Below the pieces are notes generated by a model. That model ran no database searches. It saw nothing but the letters and a program-made list of their open reading frames with translations, and was not told the DNA's origin. A stretch of DNA of 64,000 bases from Humimonas sp964465015 (lineage in GTDB: Bacteria; Gemmatimonadota; Gemmatimonadetes; Palauibacterales; Palauibacteraceae): the NCBI GenBank assembly GCA_964465015.1, contig CAYXHP010000072.1, forward strand, positions 1 to 64,000, in the 5' to 3' direction. Of the stretch, positions 7,690 to 15,522 are shown piece by piece (the first letter of the stretch is position 1; each line of letters starts with the position of its first letter). A program made the position numbers and the translations under genes.

Positions 7690-8160
7690 ATGCCCAAGCA
7701 CACCGCGCTCGTGGAGTGGACCCGCGACGGCGCCGTCTTCACCGATAACCGTTACAGCCGCGAGCACCGCTGGCGCTTCGACGGGGGCGTCGAGGTGCCG
7801 GCTTCGGCCTCGCCCCACGTGGTCCGGGCCCCGATGTCGGTGGCCGAGGCGGTCGACCCCGAGGAGGCGTTCGTCGCCAGCCTCGCCAGCTGCCACCTGC
7901 TGTGGTTCCTCTCGATCGCGGCGGCGAGAGGCTTCGTGGTGGACGGCTACCGGGACGAGGCCGAGGGCGTCCTGGCCCAGGACGAGGAGGGAGAGATGTG
8001 GATGCGGACGGTCACCCTGCGCCCGGCGACCACTTTCTCGGGTCCGCGACTCCCGACCCAGGAGGAGCTCGAGGCGATGCACGACGAAGCGCACGAGCGC
8101 TGCTTCCTGGCGCGCTCGGTCCGGACGAAGGTGCTCTGCGAGGCGGTGGCCGACCTATAG
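7690..8160 (+). CDS. OsmC/Ohr-family peroxiredoxin-like protein
   Basis: The 156-residue protein is full length for an OsmC-family thiol peroxidase. The two redox cysteines typical of the family are present: Cys68 in FVASLASCHLLWF and Cys138 in HERCFLARSV. Such proteins reduce organic hydroperoxides in the cytoplasm with lipoyl or similar thiol reductants. The match extends through the family's N-terminal beta-sheet. The gene probably belongs with the DinB gene upstream. A second OsmC-like gene is at 41259, and that one is shorter and of a different subgroup. Confidence 0.9.
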   Translation: MPKHTALVEWTRDGAVFTDNRYSREHRWRFDGGVEVPASASPHVVRAPMSVAEAVDPEEAFVASLASCHLLWFLSIAAARGFVVDGYRDEAEGVLAQDEEGEMWMRTVTLRPATTFSGPRLPTQEELEAMHDEAHERCFLARSVRTKVLCEAVADL

Positions 8161-8263
8161 CCTTCCCTGCCGGGAGAGGCGTCCCCCCGCGTGCCGACAC
8201 GCAGGTCCTGAGGGCCGCTACCTCGAACCCGACAGGCCCCCTCCTCGTAGTAAATCCAGGATC

Positions 8264-8280
8264 ATCGAACATATTTCGAT
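8264..8280. promoter_or_regulatory. Inverted repeat in the curli upstream region
   Basis: ATCGAA-CATAT-TTCGAT is a perfect 6+6 inverted repeat with a 5-base spacer. It sits about 180 bases upstream of csgE in a 300-base gene-free stretch (8161-8460) that is clearly more AT-rich than its surroundings. The stretch should hold the curli promoter. The dyad is a plausible operator for a regulator encoded elsewhere, because no csgD-like gene is in the window. I could not identify convincing -35/-10 boxes. Confidence 0.45.
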
Positions 8281-8460
8281 TCTCGGCCGATCATTCGGTT
8301 CAATTTCGGTCTGAGAGCGCTTCATTTGGACGGCCCAATCCTTAAGAAAATCAGGTATGGAAGTTGCTATGCGAGTCGGCGGCAACTCCATGTGACGCTT
8401 GACTCTCATCCGAGTCGCGGCGTGCACAGAATCGGACGTAGATACATGGAGGGAGGCGCG

Positions 8461-9015
8461 GTGACCCATACCGTGGGAATCGGGTTCTCGGGCGCTATCC
8501 TTTTATTTTCGGCCTCTCTCCTCGTGGCCCAGCAGCCATCCGACGCACCGCGATCGGACACCGTGACGCGCGTGGCAGCCGATTCCGACGCGGTTCTGGG
8601 CGTAACCTCGCTTCCACGCGAGGAGATTCCCGGCTACGCCGCCACGGCACGCTTCTTGGGCTCGTTGCACCGGCGAGACAATTCGCGTGCCGAGCCCGCC
8701 ACAACCCGGAACGAGCTCTCCCTCGACCTCGTCGTGGATGAGACGCTCACCCCCATGGGACGAGACTTCTTCCAGGCGTTCTACACGGCCTGGAAGGCCC
8801 CCGAGGGAGCGCCTACCTACGCCATACGGATCGGCGAGCAGCCGACGCCCGGCCTGTCCACCCGGATCGTCCTCTACCTGAACAACGAGCGGCTCCTGCA
8901 GTTCCCCCTGGTGAAGACGAGCCACGATTTCATCGAGGAGGTGGCGGGTCAGGCCGTTCGGTACATGCAGCAGCAGCTCCGGCAGCGCCTGTCGCCCGAC
9001 GTCGAAGGATCCTGA
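8461..9015 (+). CDS. csgE: Curli assembly protein CsgE
   Basis: The 184-residue exported protein has a signal peptide (GFSGAILLFSASLLVAQQP) and a C-terminal CsgE domain. Recognisable family features are NELSLDLVVDETLTPMGRDF (residue 85 onward), the FYTAW segment and the extended beta-region ending near VRYMQQQLRQR. In curli systems CsgE caps the periplasmic side of the CsgG pore and delivers CsgA. The GTG at 8461 is chosen because GGAGG lies 5 bases upstream; an ATG at 8446 would overlap that ribosome site. It is the first gene of the csgEFG set, so the operon promoter should lie in 8161-8460. Confidence 0.88.
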   Translation: MTHTVGIGFSGAILLFSASLLVAQQPSDAPRSDTVTRVAADSDAVLGVTSLPREEIPGYAATARFLGSLHRRDNSRAEPATTRNELSLDLVVDETLTPMGRDFFQAFYTAWKAPEGAPTYAIRIGEQPTPGLSTRIVLYLNNERLLQFPLVKTSHDFIEEVAGQAVRYMQQQLRQRLSPDVEGS

Positions 9016-9058
9016 CGCGGCACGCCTCGACCATCACCCCGTCTTCCGTGGAGGAACG

Positions 9059-9502
9059 GTGAGCCCCGAGCGATCGATTCCGACTCTCGTGTCCGTCGCT
9101 GTCGTCACGCTACTGATGGCACTCCCGACGTCGGCTCGCGCCCAGGACCTGGTGTTCCAACCCCAGGTCACCGGGTTCGGCGCCGCGCCGGCGACGGTTC
9201 AGGTGAACCTGCAGCTGGCCCAGGCGCAGCAGGCCCAGCCGGACTTCTCTTCGTTCAACGATCCGCTGCAGAACTTCCAGCAGGACCTCCAGCGCCAGAT
9301 CCTGAGCGGCCTGGCACAGCAGATCATCCAGTCGCAGTTCGGCGGCTCGTTCGGCCAGACCAACATCGACCTGGCGCAGCGCAGCACGTTCAACCTGGGC
9401 GACTTCATCGTCGACATCATCCCGGGTACCGATGCGCTCCAGATCCGGGTGGCCAACACCATCACGGGCAACTCGACCACCATATCCGTTCCGAAGTTCT
9501 GA
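9059..9502 (+). CDS. csgF: Curli assembly protein CsgF
   Basis: The 147-residue protein has a signal peptide cleaved after a typical SARA sequence, then QDLVFQPQVTGFG, which matches the CsgF N-terminus that plugs the CsgG pore. It continues with FNDPLQNFQQDLQRQILSGL, as in CsgF, and a C-terminal beta-rich segment. CsgF links the outer-membrane pore to the surface nucleator CsgB. The GTG start has GGAGG 5-6 bases upstream. It lies between csgE and csgG on one strand with gaps of 43 and 57 bases, which is consistent with an operon. Confidence 0.88.
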   Translation: MSPERSIPTLVSVAVVTLLMALPTSARAQDLVFQPQVTGFGAAPATVQVNLQLAQAQQAQPDFSSFNDPLQNFQQDLQRQILSGLAQQIIQSQFGGSFGQTNIDLAQRSTFNLGDFIVDIIPGTDALQIRVANTITGNSTTISVPKF

Positions 9503-9559
9503 GAGCCTCGTGAGCGGACACCGCGCGTCCAACACACGAAGCGATCAGGAGAGACACGG

Positions 9560-10933
9560 ATGAGGCGAGCGATCGGCCTCGGCACGGCGCTCCTCCTCGG
9601 AGCGGCGGGGTGCACGAACTACATGGCTCCCCTGCACACCGCCCCGCCGCGCCCGAACGGGTCCACGCCGGTGACGCGGGAGCTCCGCGAGCTCCCGGCG
9701 CCCAAGGAGAAGGTGGTGGCGGCGGTGTACCGGTTCCGGGACGAGACGGGCCAGTACAAGCCCAGCGCGAACGCGACCAGCTTCTCGACGGCCGTCACGC
9801 AGGGGGCGACGTCGATCCTGATCGATGCGCTCCAGACCTCCGGCTGGTTCGTGCCGATCGAGCGGGAGGACCTCTCCAACCTCCTGAACGAACGCCAGAT
9901 CATCCAGCAGATCCGGCAGCAGTACGAGGGCGCGGCCAAAGACCAGCACCAGCTCCCGCCCCTCCTGTTCGCCGGCGTGATGCTCGAGGGCGGCATCATC
10001 GGCTACAACACGAACACGGTGACCGGCGGCGAGGCCGCCCGCTACTTCGGGGCGGGAGGCTCGGCCGTCTTCCACCAGGACCAGGTCACCGTCTACCTCC
10101 GGGCCGTTTCCACGCAGACGGGGCGCGTGCTGGAGAACGTCCACGCGACCAAGACCATCCTCTCCCAGGAGGTCGAGGCGGGGATCTTCCGCTTCGTCGA
10201 GGCCAACCGGCTGCTCCAGTCCGACATCGGCTACAGCTACAACGAGCCCACCACCGTCGCGGTCCGCGAGGCGATCGAGGAATCCGTACGCGCGCTGGTC
10301 GTGGAAGGGATCAAGGATGGCCTGTGGAGTCTCGCCGACTCCGCCGACTCGCGGAGCCCCGCGATCCTGGCCTACGAGCGTGACAAGAACCGGGCGCAGC
10401 GGACCGACGTGTTCGATCTGTTCCGGGGAGCGAGCCGCACGGGCTTCTCGCTCGGCCTGTGGGCGGGCGGTCAGAAGCTGGAGGGGAATTACCAGAACTC
10501 GCTCATCCGTCCGAGCGGAGGCCTCACGATCCGGCACTCCGTCTCGCCGAACGTCACGTTCGGCCTCGATGCCTCGGCCTGGCAGATCGCGGCCCGCAAC
10601 GGCTTCCAGAGCACCGGCGCCTCGTTCGGGGGGAGCGCCCTCTACTACTTCCTGCCCGACGGCACGGCCACGCCTTACGTGCAGGTCGGCGCCGGGGCGC
10701 TAAAGGGCGACCTCATCTCGAGCGCCGGATCCGAGGGCCCGCTTCGCTGGCGGCCCTACATCTCGGCCGCCCTCGGAGTCGAGTACATGGTGCGTCCGGG
10801 AGCGGCGTTCGACCTGAAGCTCGAGAACCAGTACGCGGCCGAGGAAGGCATCGACAACGTGGACGAGGGGGGGCTCAACGACTCCCTCTGGCGCCTCTCG
10901 GCCGGCTTCATCTTCTACTTGTCGCACTTCTGA
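9560..10933 (+). CDS. csgG: CsgG-family curli secretion pore with C-terminal beta-barrel extension
   Basis: The lipoprotein (457 residues; lipobox LLGAAGC with Cys near residue 19) carries the CsgG domain at about 25-275: AAVYRFRDETGQYKP, SILIDALQTSGWFVPIERED, LNERQ, and the membrane-crossing hairpin region around GYNTNTVTGG. Nine such subunits form the curli export channel. E. coli CsgG ends near residue 277. Here about 165 more residues follow (about 292-457) that look like an 8-stranded outer-membrane barrel: alternating hydrophobic strands, Gly-rich turns and a terminal aromatic residue (FYLSHF). The extension is unusual; a second barrel per subunit would alter the geometry of the complex. 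Confidence 0.88.
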   Translation: MRRAIGLGTALLLGAAGCTNYMAPLHTAPPRPNGSTPVTRELRELPAPKEKVVAAVYRFRDETGQYKPSANATSFSTAVTQGATSILIDALQTSGWFVPIEREDLSNLLNERQIIQQIRQQYEGAAKDQHQLPPLLFAGVMLEGGIIGYNTNTVTGGEAARYFGAGGSAVFHQDQVTVYLRAVSTQTGRVLENVHATKTILSQEVEAGIFRFVEANRLLQSDIGYSYNEPTTVAVREAIEESVRALVVEGIKDGLWSLADSADSRSPAILAYERDKNRAQRTDVFDLFRGASRTGFSLGLWAGGQKLEGNYQNSLIRPSGGLTIRHSVSPNVTFGLDASAWQIAARNGFQSTGASFGGSALYYFLPDGTATPYVQVGAGALKGDLISSAGSEGPLRWRPYISAALGVEYMVRPGAAFDLKLENQYAAEEGIDNVDEGGLNDSLWRLSAGFIFYLSHF

Positions 10934-11023
10934 CGTTCGTGTGGGGTGGTGGGGACGTCCGTTCCAGCAACCGCAATCACCCGGGAGGACAACGGAGCTG
11001 AACTGACGAGCGACCGCGAGGTT

Positions 11024-11043
11024 CCGACCGGTGAGCCGGTCGG
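11024..11043 (+). terminator. Hairpin between csgG and csgA (attenuator or terminator-like)
   Basis: CCGACCGG-TGAG-CCGGTCGG is a perfect 8-bp stem with a 4-base loop in the 208-base gap between csgG and the first csgA. No T-tract follows, so it is not a classical intrinsic terminator. It may attenuate read-through or protect the csgA mRNA 5' end, so that secretion genes and fibre genes are expressed at different levels. Confidence 0.5.
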
Positions 11044-11141
11044 CGTGGGAGGAACGCCGGGTTCCCGCGACGGCAAATAGGACGGCGCAGCCAGACGAGC
11101 GAGACGCAGTACCAGCGTTCACTCAGAGCGGAGAGAACAGC

Positions 11142-12095
11142 ATGCGTAAGCTCCAAGCACTCTTACTGGCCGGCGTCGTCGGACTGTTCCTGACGGCTGT
11201 CCCGGCGTATGGGCAGAGCAATACGGCCCACACGACCCAGACCGGGGACAACCTGAGCGCCGAGACGCACCAGCCCGGCGCCAGCAACCTGGCGAACATC
11301 GTGCAGGCCAACGACAACACGGGGCCGGAGGTGGCCTTCATTCGCCAGGCAGGGAACCACAACCAGGCCTTCATCCAGCAGAGCCAGACCGGTGGCGGCG
11401 GGATCACGCCTCCGCTGGAAGCGAGCATTCGGCAGTCCGGCGACTACAACGTCGCCCATCAGTCCGAGACCGCTCCCAGTTCGAATGCCGAGCAGATCCA
11501 GGAGGCGGTTCAGTCGGGCAACCACAACCGCTCCACGCAGACCATCGAGCACGGCTACACGATCCACCAGACCGTGCATCAGTCCGGTGACAACAACGTG
11601 GCGCGGCAGACCATCGGCGCAGACGGAAACGGACATATCAACGCCGACATCGTCCAGAGCGGAAACGGCAACACAGCCACGCAGGATCAGGCGGGCCTGA
11701 ACGACAACGCGAGCATCACTCAGCCGGGCAACAACAACGTCGCGCACCAGCACCAGACCGGTCCGGCGTTCAGCCACGTGAATACGGCCGAGATCCGGCA
11801 GTCGGGGAATTCCAACACGGCGGTTCAGAACCAGACCATGGTCTCCGCCGCAGCCCCGCCGCACTACAACTACGCCACGGCTCACCAGTCGGGAAGCTCT
11901 AACCACGCCACTCAGAACCAGAGCGGGTTCGATCTGAACGCCACGATCCTCCAGTCCGGCAACGGCAACGTGGCGACGCAGAGCCAGATGTCCGGGTCTC
12001 TCCTAATGTCGACGATCACCCAGTCCAGCAACAACAACGTCGCGCACACAACGCAGACGGGCACCAGCGACGTCGCGACGGTCACGCAGGGCTGA
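11142..12095 (+). CDS. csgA: Major curlin subunit, CsgA-like (copy 1)
   Basis: The 317-residue exported protein begins with a signal peptide (RKLQALLLAGVVGLFLTAVP) and then consists of about twelve curlin repeats of 20-25 residues with the motif QSGNxNxAxQ, for example QSGNGNTATQ, QPGNNNVAHQ and QSGNSNTAVQ. This repeat builds the stacked beta-helix of curli amyloid. E. coli CsgA has five repeats, so this subunit is more than twice as long. The ATG at 11142 gives a clean signal peptide. The next gene is a tandem copy 28 bases downstream. The protein is expected to be secreted through CsgG and polymerise on the surface. Confidence 0.88.
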   Translation: MRKLQALLLAGVVGLFLTAVPAYGQSNTAHTTQTGDNLSAETHQPGASNLANIVQANDNTGPEVAFIRQAGNHNQAFIQQSQTGGGGITPPLEASIRQSGDYNVAHQSETAPSSNAEQIQEAVQSGNHNRSTQTIEHGYTIHQTVHQSGDNNVARQTIGADGNGHINADIVQSGNGNTATQDQAGLNDNASITQPGNNNVAHQHQTGPAFSHVNTAEIRQSGNSNTAVQNQTMVSAAAPPHYNYATAHQSGSSNHATQNQSGFDLNATILQSGNGNVATQSQMSGSLLMSTITQSSNNNVAHTTQTGTSDVATVTQG

Positions 12096-12123
12096 TCAGA
12101 ACTCGGGAGCTGGAGGCAACAGA

Positions 12124-12924
12124 ATGCGTAAGCTCCAGGCACTCTTGCTGGCCGGCGTCGTCGGACTCTTCCTGACGGCCGTGCCGACCTTCGCGCAGAG
12201 CAATACGGCGACTGTCAACCAAACCGGTGACAATCTCACCGCCGAGGCCCACCAGCCGGGCGCCAGCAACCTGGCCAATATCATGCAGGCCAACGATAAC
12301 ACGGGCCCGGTAACAGCCTTCATCAGGCAGGCCGGAAGTCACAACAAAGCCTTCATCGATCAGAGCCAGACGGGTGGCGGAGGCATCACCCCTCCGCTCG
12401 AGGCCTCGATCAGGCAGCCCGGAAACTACAACGTCGCCCATCAGTTTGAGAACGCCCCAGGCTACAATCAGGGGCAGACCCAGGAGGCCGTGCAGTCGGG
12501 CGACCACAATACCTCTAACCAGACGATCGATCATGGCTGGGGGATTCACCAGTCCGTGAACCAGTCGGGAAACGACAACGTGGCTCGTCAAACCGTAGAT
12601 GGTAGTGGGGTCGGGAATCTGGTCTCGAGTATCATCCAGTCCGGAAATGGGAACACCGCCACGCAGGACCAGACTGGCCTGAATCAGACCGAGAACGCGA
12701 AGCAGTCGGGCAACAACAACGTCGCGCATCAGTATCAGACAGGGCCAGGCGCATACAGCCACCTTAACCTGGAGACCATTCTCCAGTCGGGGAATGCCAA
12801 CCTCGCGGCTCAGCACCAGATGGGTCTGGACCTGACCTCGACGGTCACCCAGTCCAGCAACGGCAACGTCGCGCACACGACACAGACGGGAACCAACGAC
12901 GTCGCGACGGTCACGCAGGGGTGA
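12124..12924 (+). CDS. csgA: Major curlin subunit, CsgA-like (copy 2)
   Basis: The 266-residue protein is a tandem duplicate of the preceding gene. The first 20 residues of the signal peptide are the same, and the early mature region (GASNLANI, AFIRQAG, SQTGGGG, PPLEAS) is nearly so. It then carries about nine curlin repeats such as QSGNGNTATQ and QSGNNNVAHQ, roughly two fewer than copy 1. Both copies end in the same sequence, DVATVTQG. The divergence is greatest in the middle repeats, as expected if repeats were lost or gained. Codon choice in this copy is slightly less GC-rich than in copy 1. Confidence 0.88.
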   Translation: MRKLQALLLAGVVGLFLTAVPTFAQSNTATVNQTGDNLTAEAHQPGASNLANIMQANDNTGPVTAFIRQAGSHNKAFIDQSQTGGGGITPPLEASIRQPGNYNVAHQFENAPGYNQGQTQEAVQSGDHNTSNQTIDHGWGIHQSVNQSGNDNVARQTVDGSGVGNLVSSIIQSGNGNTATQDQTGLNQTENAKQSGNNNVAHQYQTGPGAYSHLNLETILQSGNANLAAQHQMGLDLTSTVTQSSNGNVAHTTQTGTNDVATVTQG

Positions 12925-12965
12925 TGAGAAACCCGCAGCTCGCCCATGGTAGGAGCGACTGCCAC

Positions 12966-13003
12966 AGCGGATACCGGGGGGGCGCACGCCCCCCCGGCCG
13001 CTG
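12966..13003 (+). terminator. Very strong hairpin between csgA copy 2 and the csgB-like gene
   Basis: A perfect 10-bp stem (CCGGGGGGGC at 12974-12983 with its complement at 12988-12997) closes a 4-base loop. It is extended by AGCGG (12966-12970) pairing with CCGCT (12998-13002) across a 3-base bulge. No T-run follows. In many operons such a structure between a highly and a weakly expressed gene stops some read-through or blocks 3' decay. Here it separates the major curlin genes from the csgB-like gene, which fits a need for more CsgA than nucleator. Confidence 0.65.
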
Positions 13004-13069
13004 CGTTGAAGGCGGAAGGGACATGCGCGCGATCGGAACGGAGTTCACGACTCCTCGAGGAGTGGACCG

Positions 13070-13726
13070 ATGAGACGGTTCCTACAGGTGACCCGCCCGA
13101 CGAGGCTGGCTTGCGCGGCCATGGTGGCCGTCGCGGTTGGCCCGGGGCTCTCCGGCGCGGCGGCGCAGCAGACCGGCGGCGCGTACATCACGCAGGCGAC
13201 CTCGCCGGAGACCGTGCTGCCCAGGTCGACGAGCCCCGACCAGCAGGCGACCGCCCTGTGGCCCCAGCTCGCCTGCTTGGGACTCGGAGCCGCCGGAGCC
13301 TCTTGCGATCTCCGCAGCTCGGCGGGTCCGCCGGCGGGCGGCTTCCGGAACTTCGTCGCCCTCGTGCAGGCCGGCAGCGGCAACTTCATCGCCACGGTCC
13401 AGGCGGGCGGCACGGGCAACCAGATCCAGGCGAGCCAGACCGGGGACAACAACACGCTGTACGCGGATCAGCTGGGAAGCGACAACCTCCTGGGCGTGCG
13501 CCTGGTCGGCAACGACAACACGCTGCACTCGTCGCAACACGGCAGCGGCAACCAGTACCTGTTCAGCTTCGAAGGCAACTCCCTGAACCACAACCTCCTG
13601 CAGGAGGGAGACAACCTGCGGGCGGTGCAGATCGGCGTGGGGACGCTGCCGTTCAGCATCGAGCAGCTCGGTCACGACATGGAGATCCGGATCGTGCACG
13701 ACCCCCTGAGCGGATGGCCGCGATGA
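13070..13726 (+). CDS. Minor curlin / CsgB-like nucleator candidate
   Basis: The 218-residue exported protein has a signal peptide up to about residue 32 and an unusual linker with two cysteines (about 69 and 79). After that come five or six degenerate curlin repeats (QAGSGNFIATVQ, SQTGDNNTLYADQ, LVGNDNTLHSSQ, QHGSGNQYLF, QEGDNLRAVQ). It follows the two CsgA-like genes and differs from both, as CsgB differs from CsgA in E. coli. A nucleator role at the cell surface is therefore likely but inferred. The repeats are less Gln/Asn-rich, and the C-terminus is charged, as in CsgB. Its TGA overlaps the ATG of the next gene. Confidence 0.7.
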   Translation: MRRFLQVTRPTRLACAAMVAVAVGPGLSGAAAQQTGGAYITQATSPETVLPRSTSPDQQATALWPQLACLGLGAAGASCDLRSSAGPPAGGFRNFVALVQAGSGNFIATVQAGGTGNQIQASQTGDNNTLYADQLGSDNLLGVRLVGNDNTLHSSQHGSGNQYLFSFEGNSLNHNLLQEGDNLRAVQIGVGTLPFSIEQLGHDMEIRIVHDPLSGWPR

Positions 13727-14394
13727 GAGCTGACACAGTCAGACACGGACGCAGGAACAAGGCGGGCCTCCGGGGCCCCGCCGGCCTCCTGCCGCTGGCC
13801 CTCGCCCTCGCGACGCTGGCCGGCTGCAAGACCCCGACGACCGGACCCACGGCGACGGGTGCCATCCAGGGTCGGGTCCTCAACGACAGCACCGGGTCGC
13901 CCGTGGCCGGAGCCTCGATCACCACGAATCCGCCCACCAGCGCGCCGGTCTCCGGCGCGGACGGGACGTTTGAGCTTCCGGACCTGGACACCGGGGAGTA
14001 TTCCATCTCGGCCAGGAAGTCCGGTTTCTCGTCCGCCACCGTCTCGGTCTCGGTCGAGAAGGGAAAGACCACCGACGCCACCATCCTCCTCCCGCCCACC
14101 AGCTCGAAGTCGGACGTGCTTAACGTCGAGATCGATGATGTGCGCACCAGCACGCCAGCGCCCGATTCAGTGTTCACGGAGGTCGAGTACGTCGCCAAGA
14201 ACGTGTCGCAGGACACGCTGGCCGAGTACAACATCGTCTTCAACATCTTCCTGCCGGGAAAAGTGCTGAAGCAGGAAGAGACGGGAGAGGATCTCCATCC
14301 AGACCAGCAGCACGTGGGTGATTTCCGGAAGTATGTCGGAGACACGACACCGGACTCGGTCCGCGTCGGCGACATCTACACCCGGCCGACCTGA
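13723..14394 (+). CDS. Curli-locus lipoprotein with carboxypeptidase-regulatory-like domain
   Basis: The 223-residue lipoprotein (lipobox LATLAGC with Cys35) has a carboxypeptidase-regulatory-like beta-sandwich at about residues 44-125 (GAIQGRVLNDSTGSPVAGAS, then GTFELPDLDTGEYSISARKSGF by position 82-102). A second beta-sandwich follows (about 132-223, VEIDDVRTS to the end), similar to FxLYD-type domains. Its ATG overlaps the csgB-like stop (ATGA), so it is translationally coupled to the curli genes. That suggests an outer-membrane accessory that anchors or chaperones fibres; this role is inference and no standard csg gene matches it. Confidence 0.7.
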   Translation: MRADTVRHGRRNKAGLRGPAGLLPLALALATLAGCKTPTTGPTATGAIQGRVLNDSTGSPVAGASITTNPPTSAPVSGADGTFELPDLDTGEYSISARKSGFSSATVSVSVEKGKTTDATILLPPTSSKSDVLNVEIDDVRTSTPAPDSVFTEVEYVAKNVSQDTLAEYNIVFNIFLPGKVLKQEETGEDLHPDQQHVGDFRKYVGDTTPDSVRVGDIYTRPT

Positions 14395-14571
14395 CGCCGC
14401 TCCACCCGTCGCCTCGCCCGTCGCTCACCGGCAGGCCTTGACGCCGATCCTCCCTCCCGGACATTTCAGGAGTACTTTCTACGGCCCCACCCGGACCGCG
14501 ACCCACCAGGCTCGACCAGAGCCGTGGTCGGTCGGTGTCCCGGGAATCCGCGACAGCCTCGAGGGAGGCGC

Positions 14572-15522
14572 ATGGTGAGCGTCCTCGACGCCATCGGCGG
14601 CACCACCCTGGTCCGCCTGGCCCGCGTCGTACCTCCGGGCTGTGCCGATGTGCGGGTGAAGCTGGAGTGGGAGAACCCCACCGGGAGCTTCAAGGACCGC
14701 ATGGCTCGCGCGCTGATCGAGCGGGCGGAAGCCGACGGCCGCCTGGAGCCCGGCGGCTCCGTCCTCGAGTACACGGGCGGCTCCACCGGCACCTCCCTCG
14801 CCCTGGTGTGCGCCGCGAAGGGCTACCGGCTCCGCATCGTCACCTCCGACGCGTTCAGCCGGGAGAAGCTGGACCACATGGCCGCGCTCGGGGCCGAGCT
14901 CACGCTGGTGCCGAGCGAGGGCGGCAAGACCACGAAGAAGCTGATCCTCGACATGGTCGAGAGGGCCCGGGAGATGAGCCGCGAGCCAGGCACCTACTGG
15001 ACCGACCAGCTCCACAACGAGGACACGATCGCCGGCTACCTGCCGCTCGGCGAGGAAATCTGGGACCAGACGAAGGGAAAGGTGGACGCGTTCGTGCACT
15101 GCGTGGGCACGGCGGCCTCCTCGCGCGGGGTCGCCACCGCGCTCAAGCGCTACGACGCCGACGTCGAGCTCGTGGCCGTGGAGCCGGCCGAGTCCCCGGT
15201 CCTGTCGGGCGGTGAGCCACATCCCCACGAGATCGAAGGGGTGGGGATCGGCTACACGCCCCCGCTGTTCGACCCGGCGCTCGTGGACGGCATCGAGGCG
15301 GTGGAGACCGAGGAGGCGAAGGCGATGGCCCGCCGGCTGGCGCGCGAGGAGGGGCTGTTCGCCGGCACGTCGTCGGGCGCCAACGTGATCGCCGCGCTCC
15401 GCGTGGGCCGGCGGCTGGGACCGGGAGCCACGGTGGTCACGCTCATGTGCGACTCCGGTCTCAAGTACCTGAGCACCGACGTGTACCGGACGGCGGAGGG
15501 GAGCCAGCCATGGAGCGAGTGA
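14572..15522 (+). CDS. Cysteine synthase-family PLP enzyme
   Basis: The 316-residue protein is a fold-type II PLP enzyme of the cysteine synthase / cystathionine beta-synthase family. The Schiff-base lysine is Lys41 in NPTGSFKDRMA. The substrate loop is GGSTGTSLA, and the C-terminal serine/threonine that contacts the PLP nitrogen is in MCDSGLKYLS. The family replaces the beta-substituent of O-acetylserine or a similar donor with a thiol. The exact donor cannot be read from the sequence, and I avoid a cysK label. GAGGGAGG precedes the ATG at 14572. It overlaps the downstream VOC gene by 13 bases, so the two are coupled. Confidence 0.88.
   Translation: MVSVLDAIGGTTLVRLARVVPPGCADVRVKLEWENPTGSFKDRMARALIERAEADGRLEPGGSVLEYTGGSTGTSLALVCAAKGYRLRIVTSDAFSREKLDHMAALGAELTLVPSEGGKTTKKLILDMVERAREMSREPGTYWTDQLHNEDTIAGYLPLGEEIWDQTKGKVDAFVHCVGTAASSRGVATALKRYDADVELVAVEPAESPVLSGGEPHPHEIEGVGIGYTPPLFDPALVDGIEAVETEEAKAMARRLAREEGLFAGTSSGANVIAALRVGRRLGPGATVVTLMCDSGLKYLSTDVYRTAEGSQPWSE

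Noticed and set aside
11163..12987. Minus-strand frames of 247 and 301 codons opposite the curlin genes.
   Set aside because: Val/Arg/Leu-rich shadow of the curlin repeats; the plus strand has signal peptides and QSGNxN motifs.
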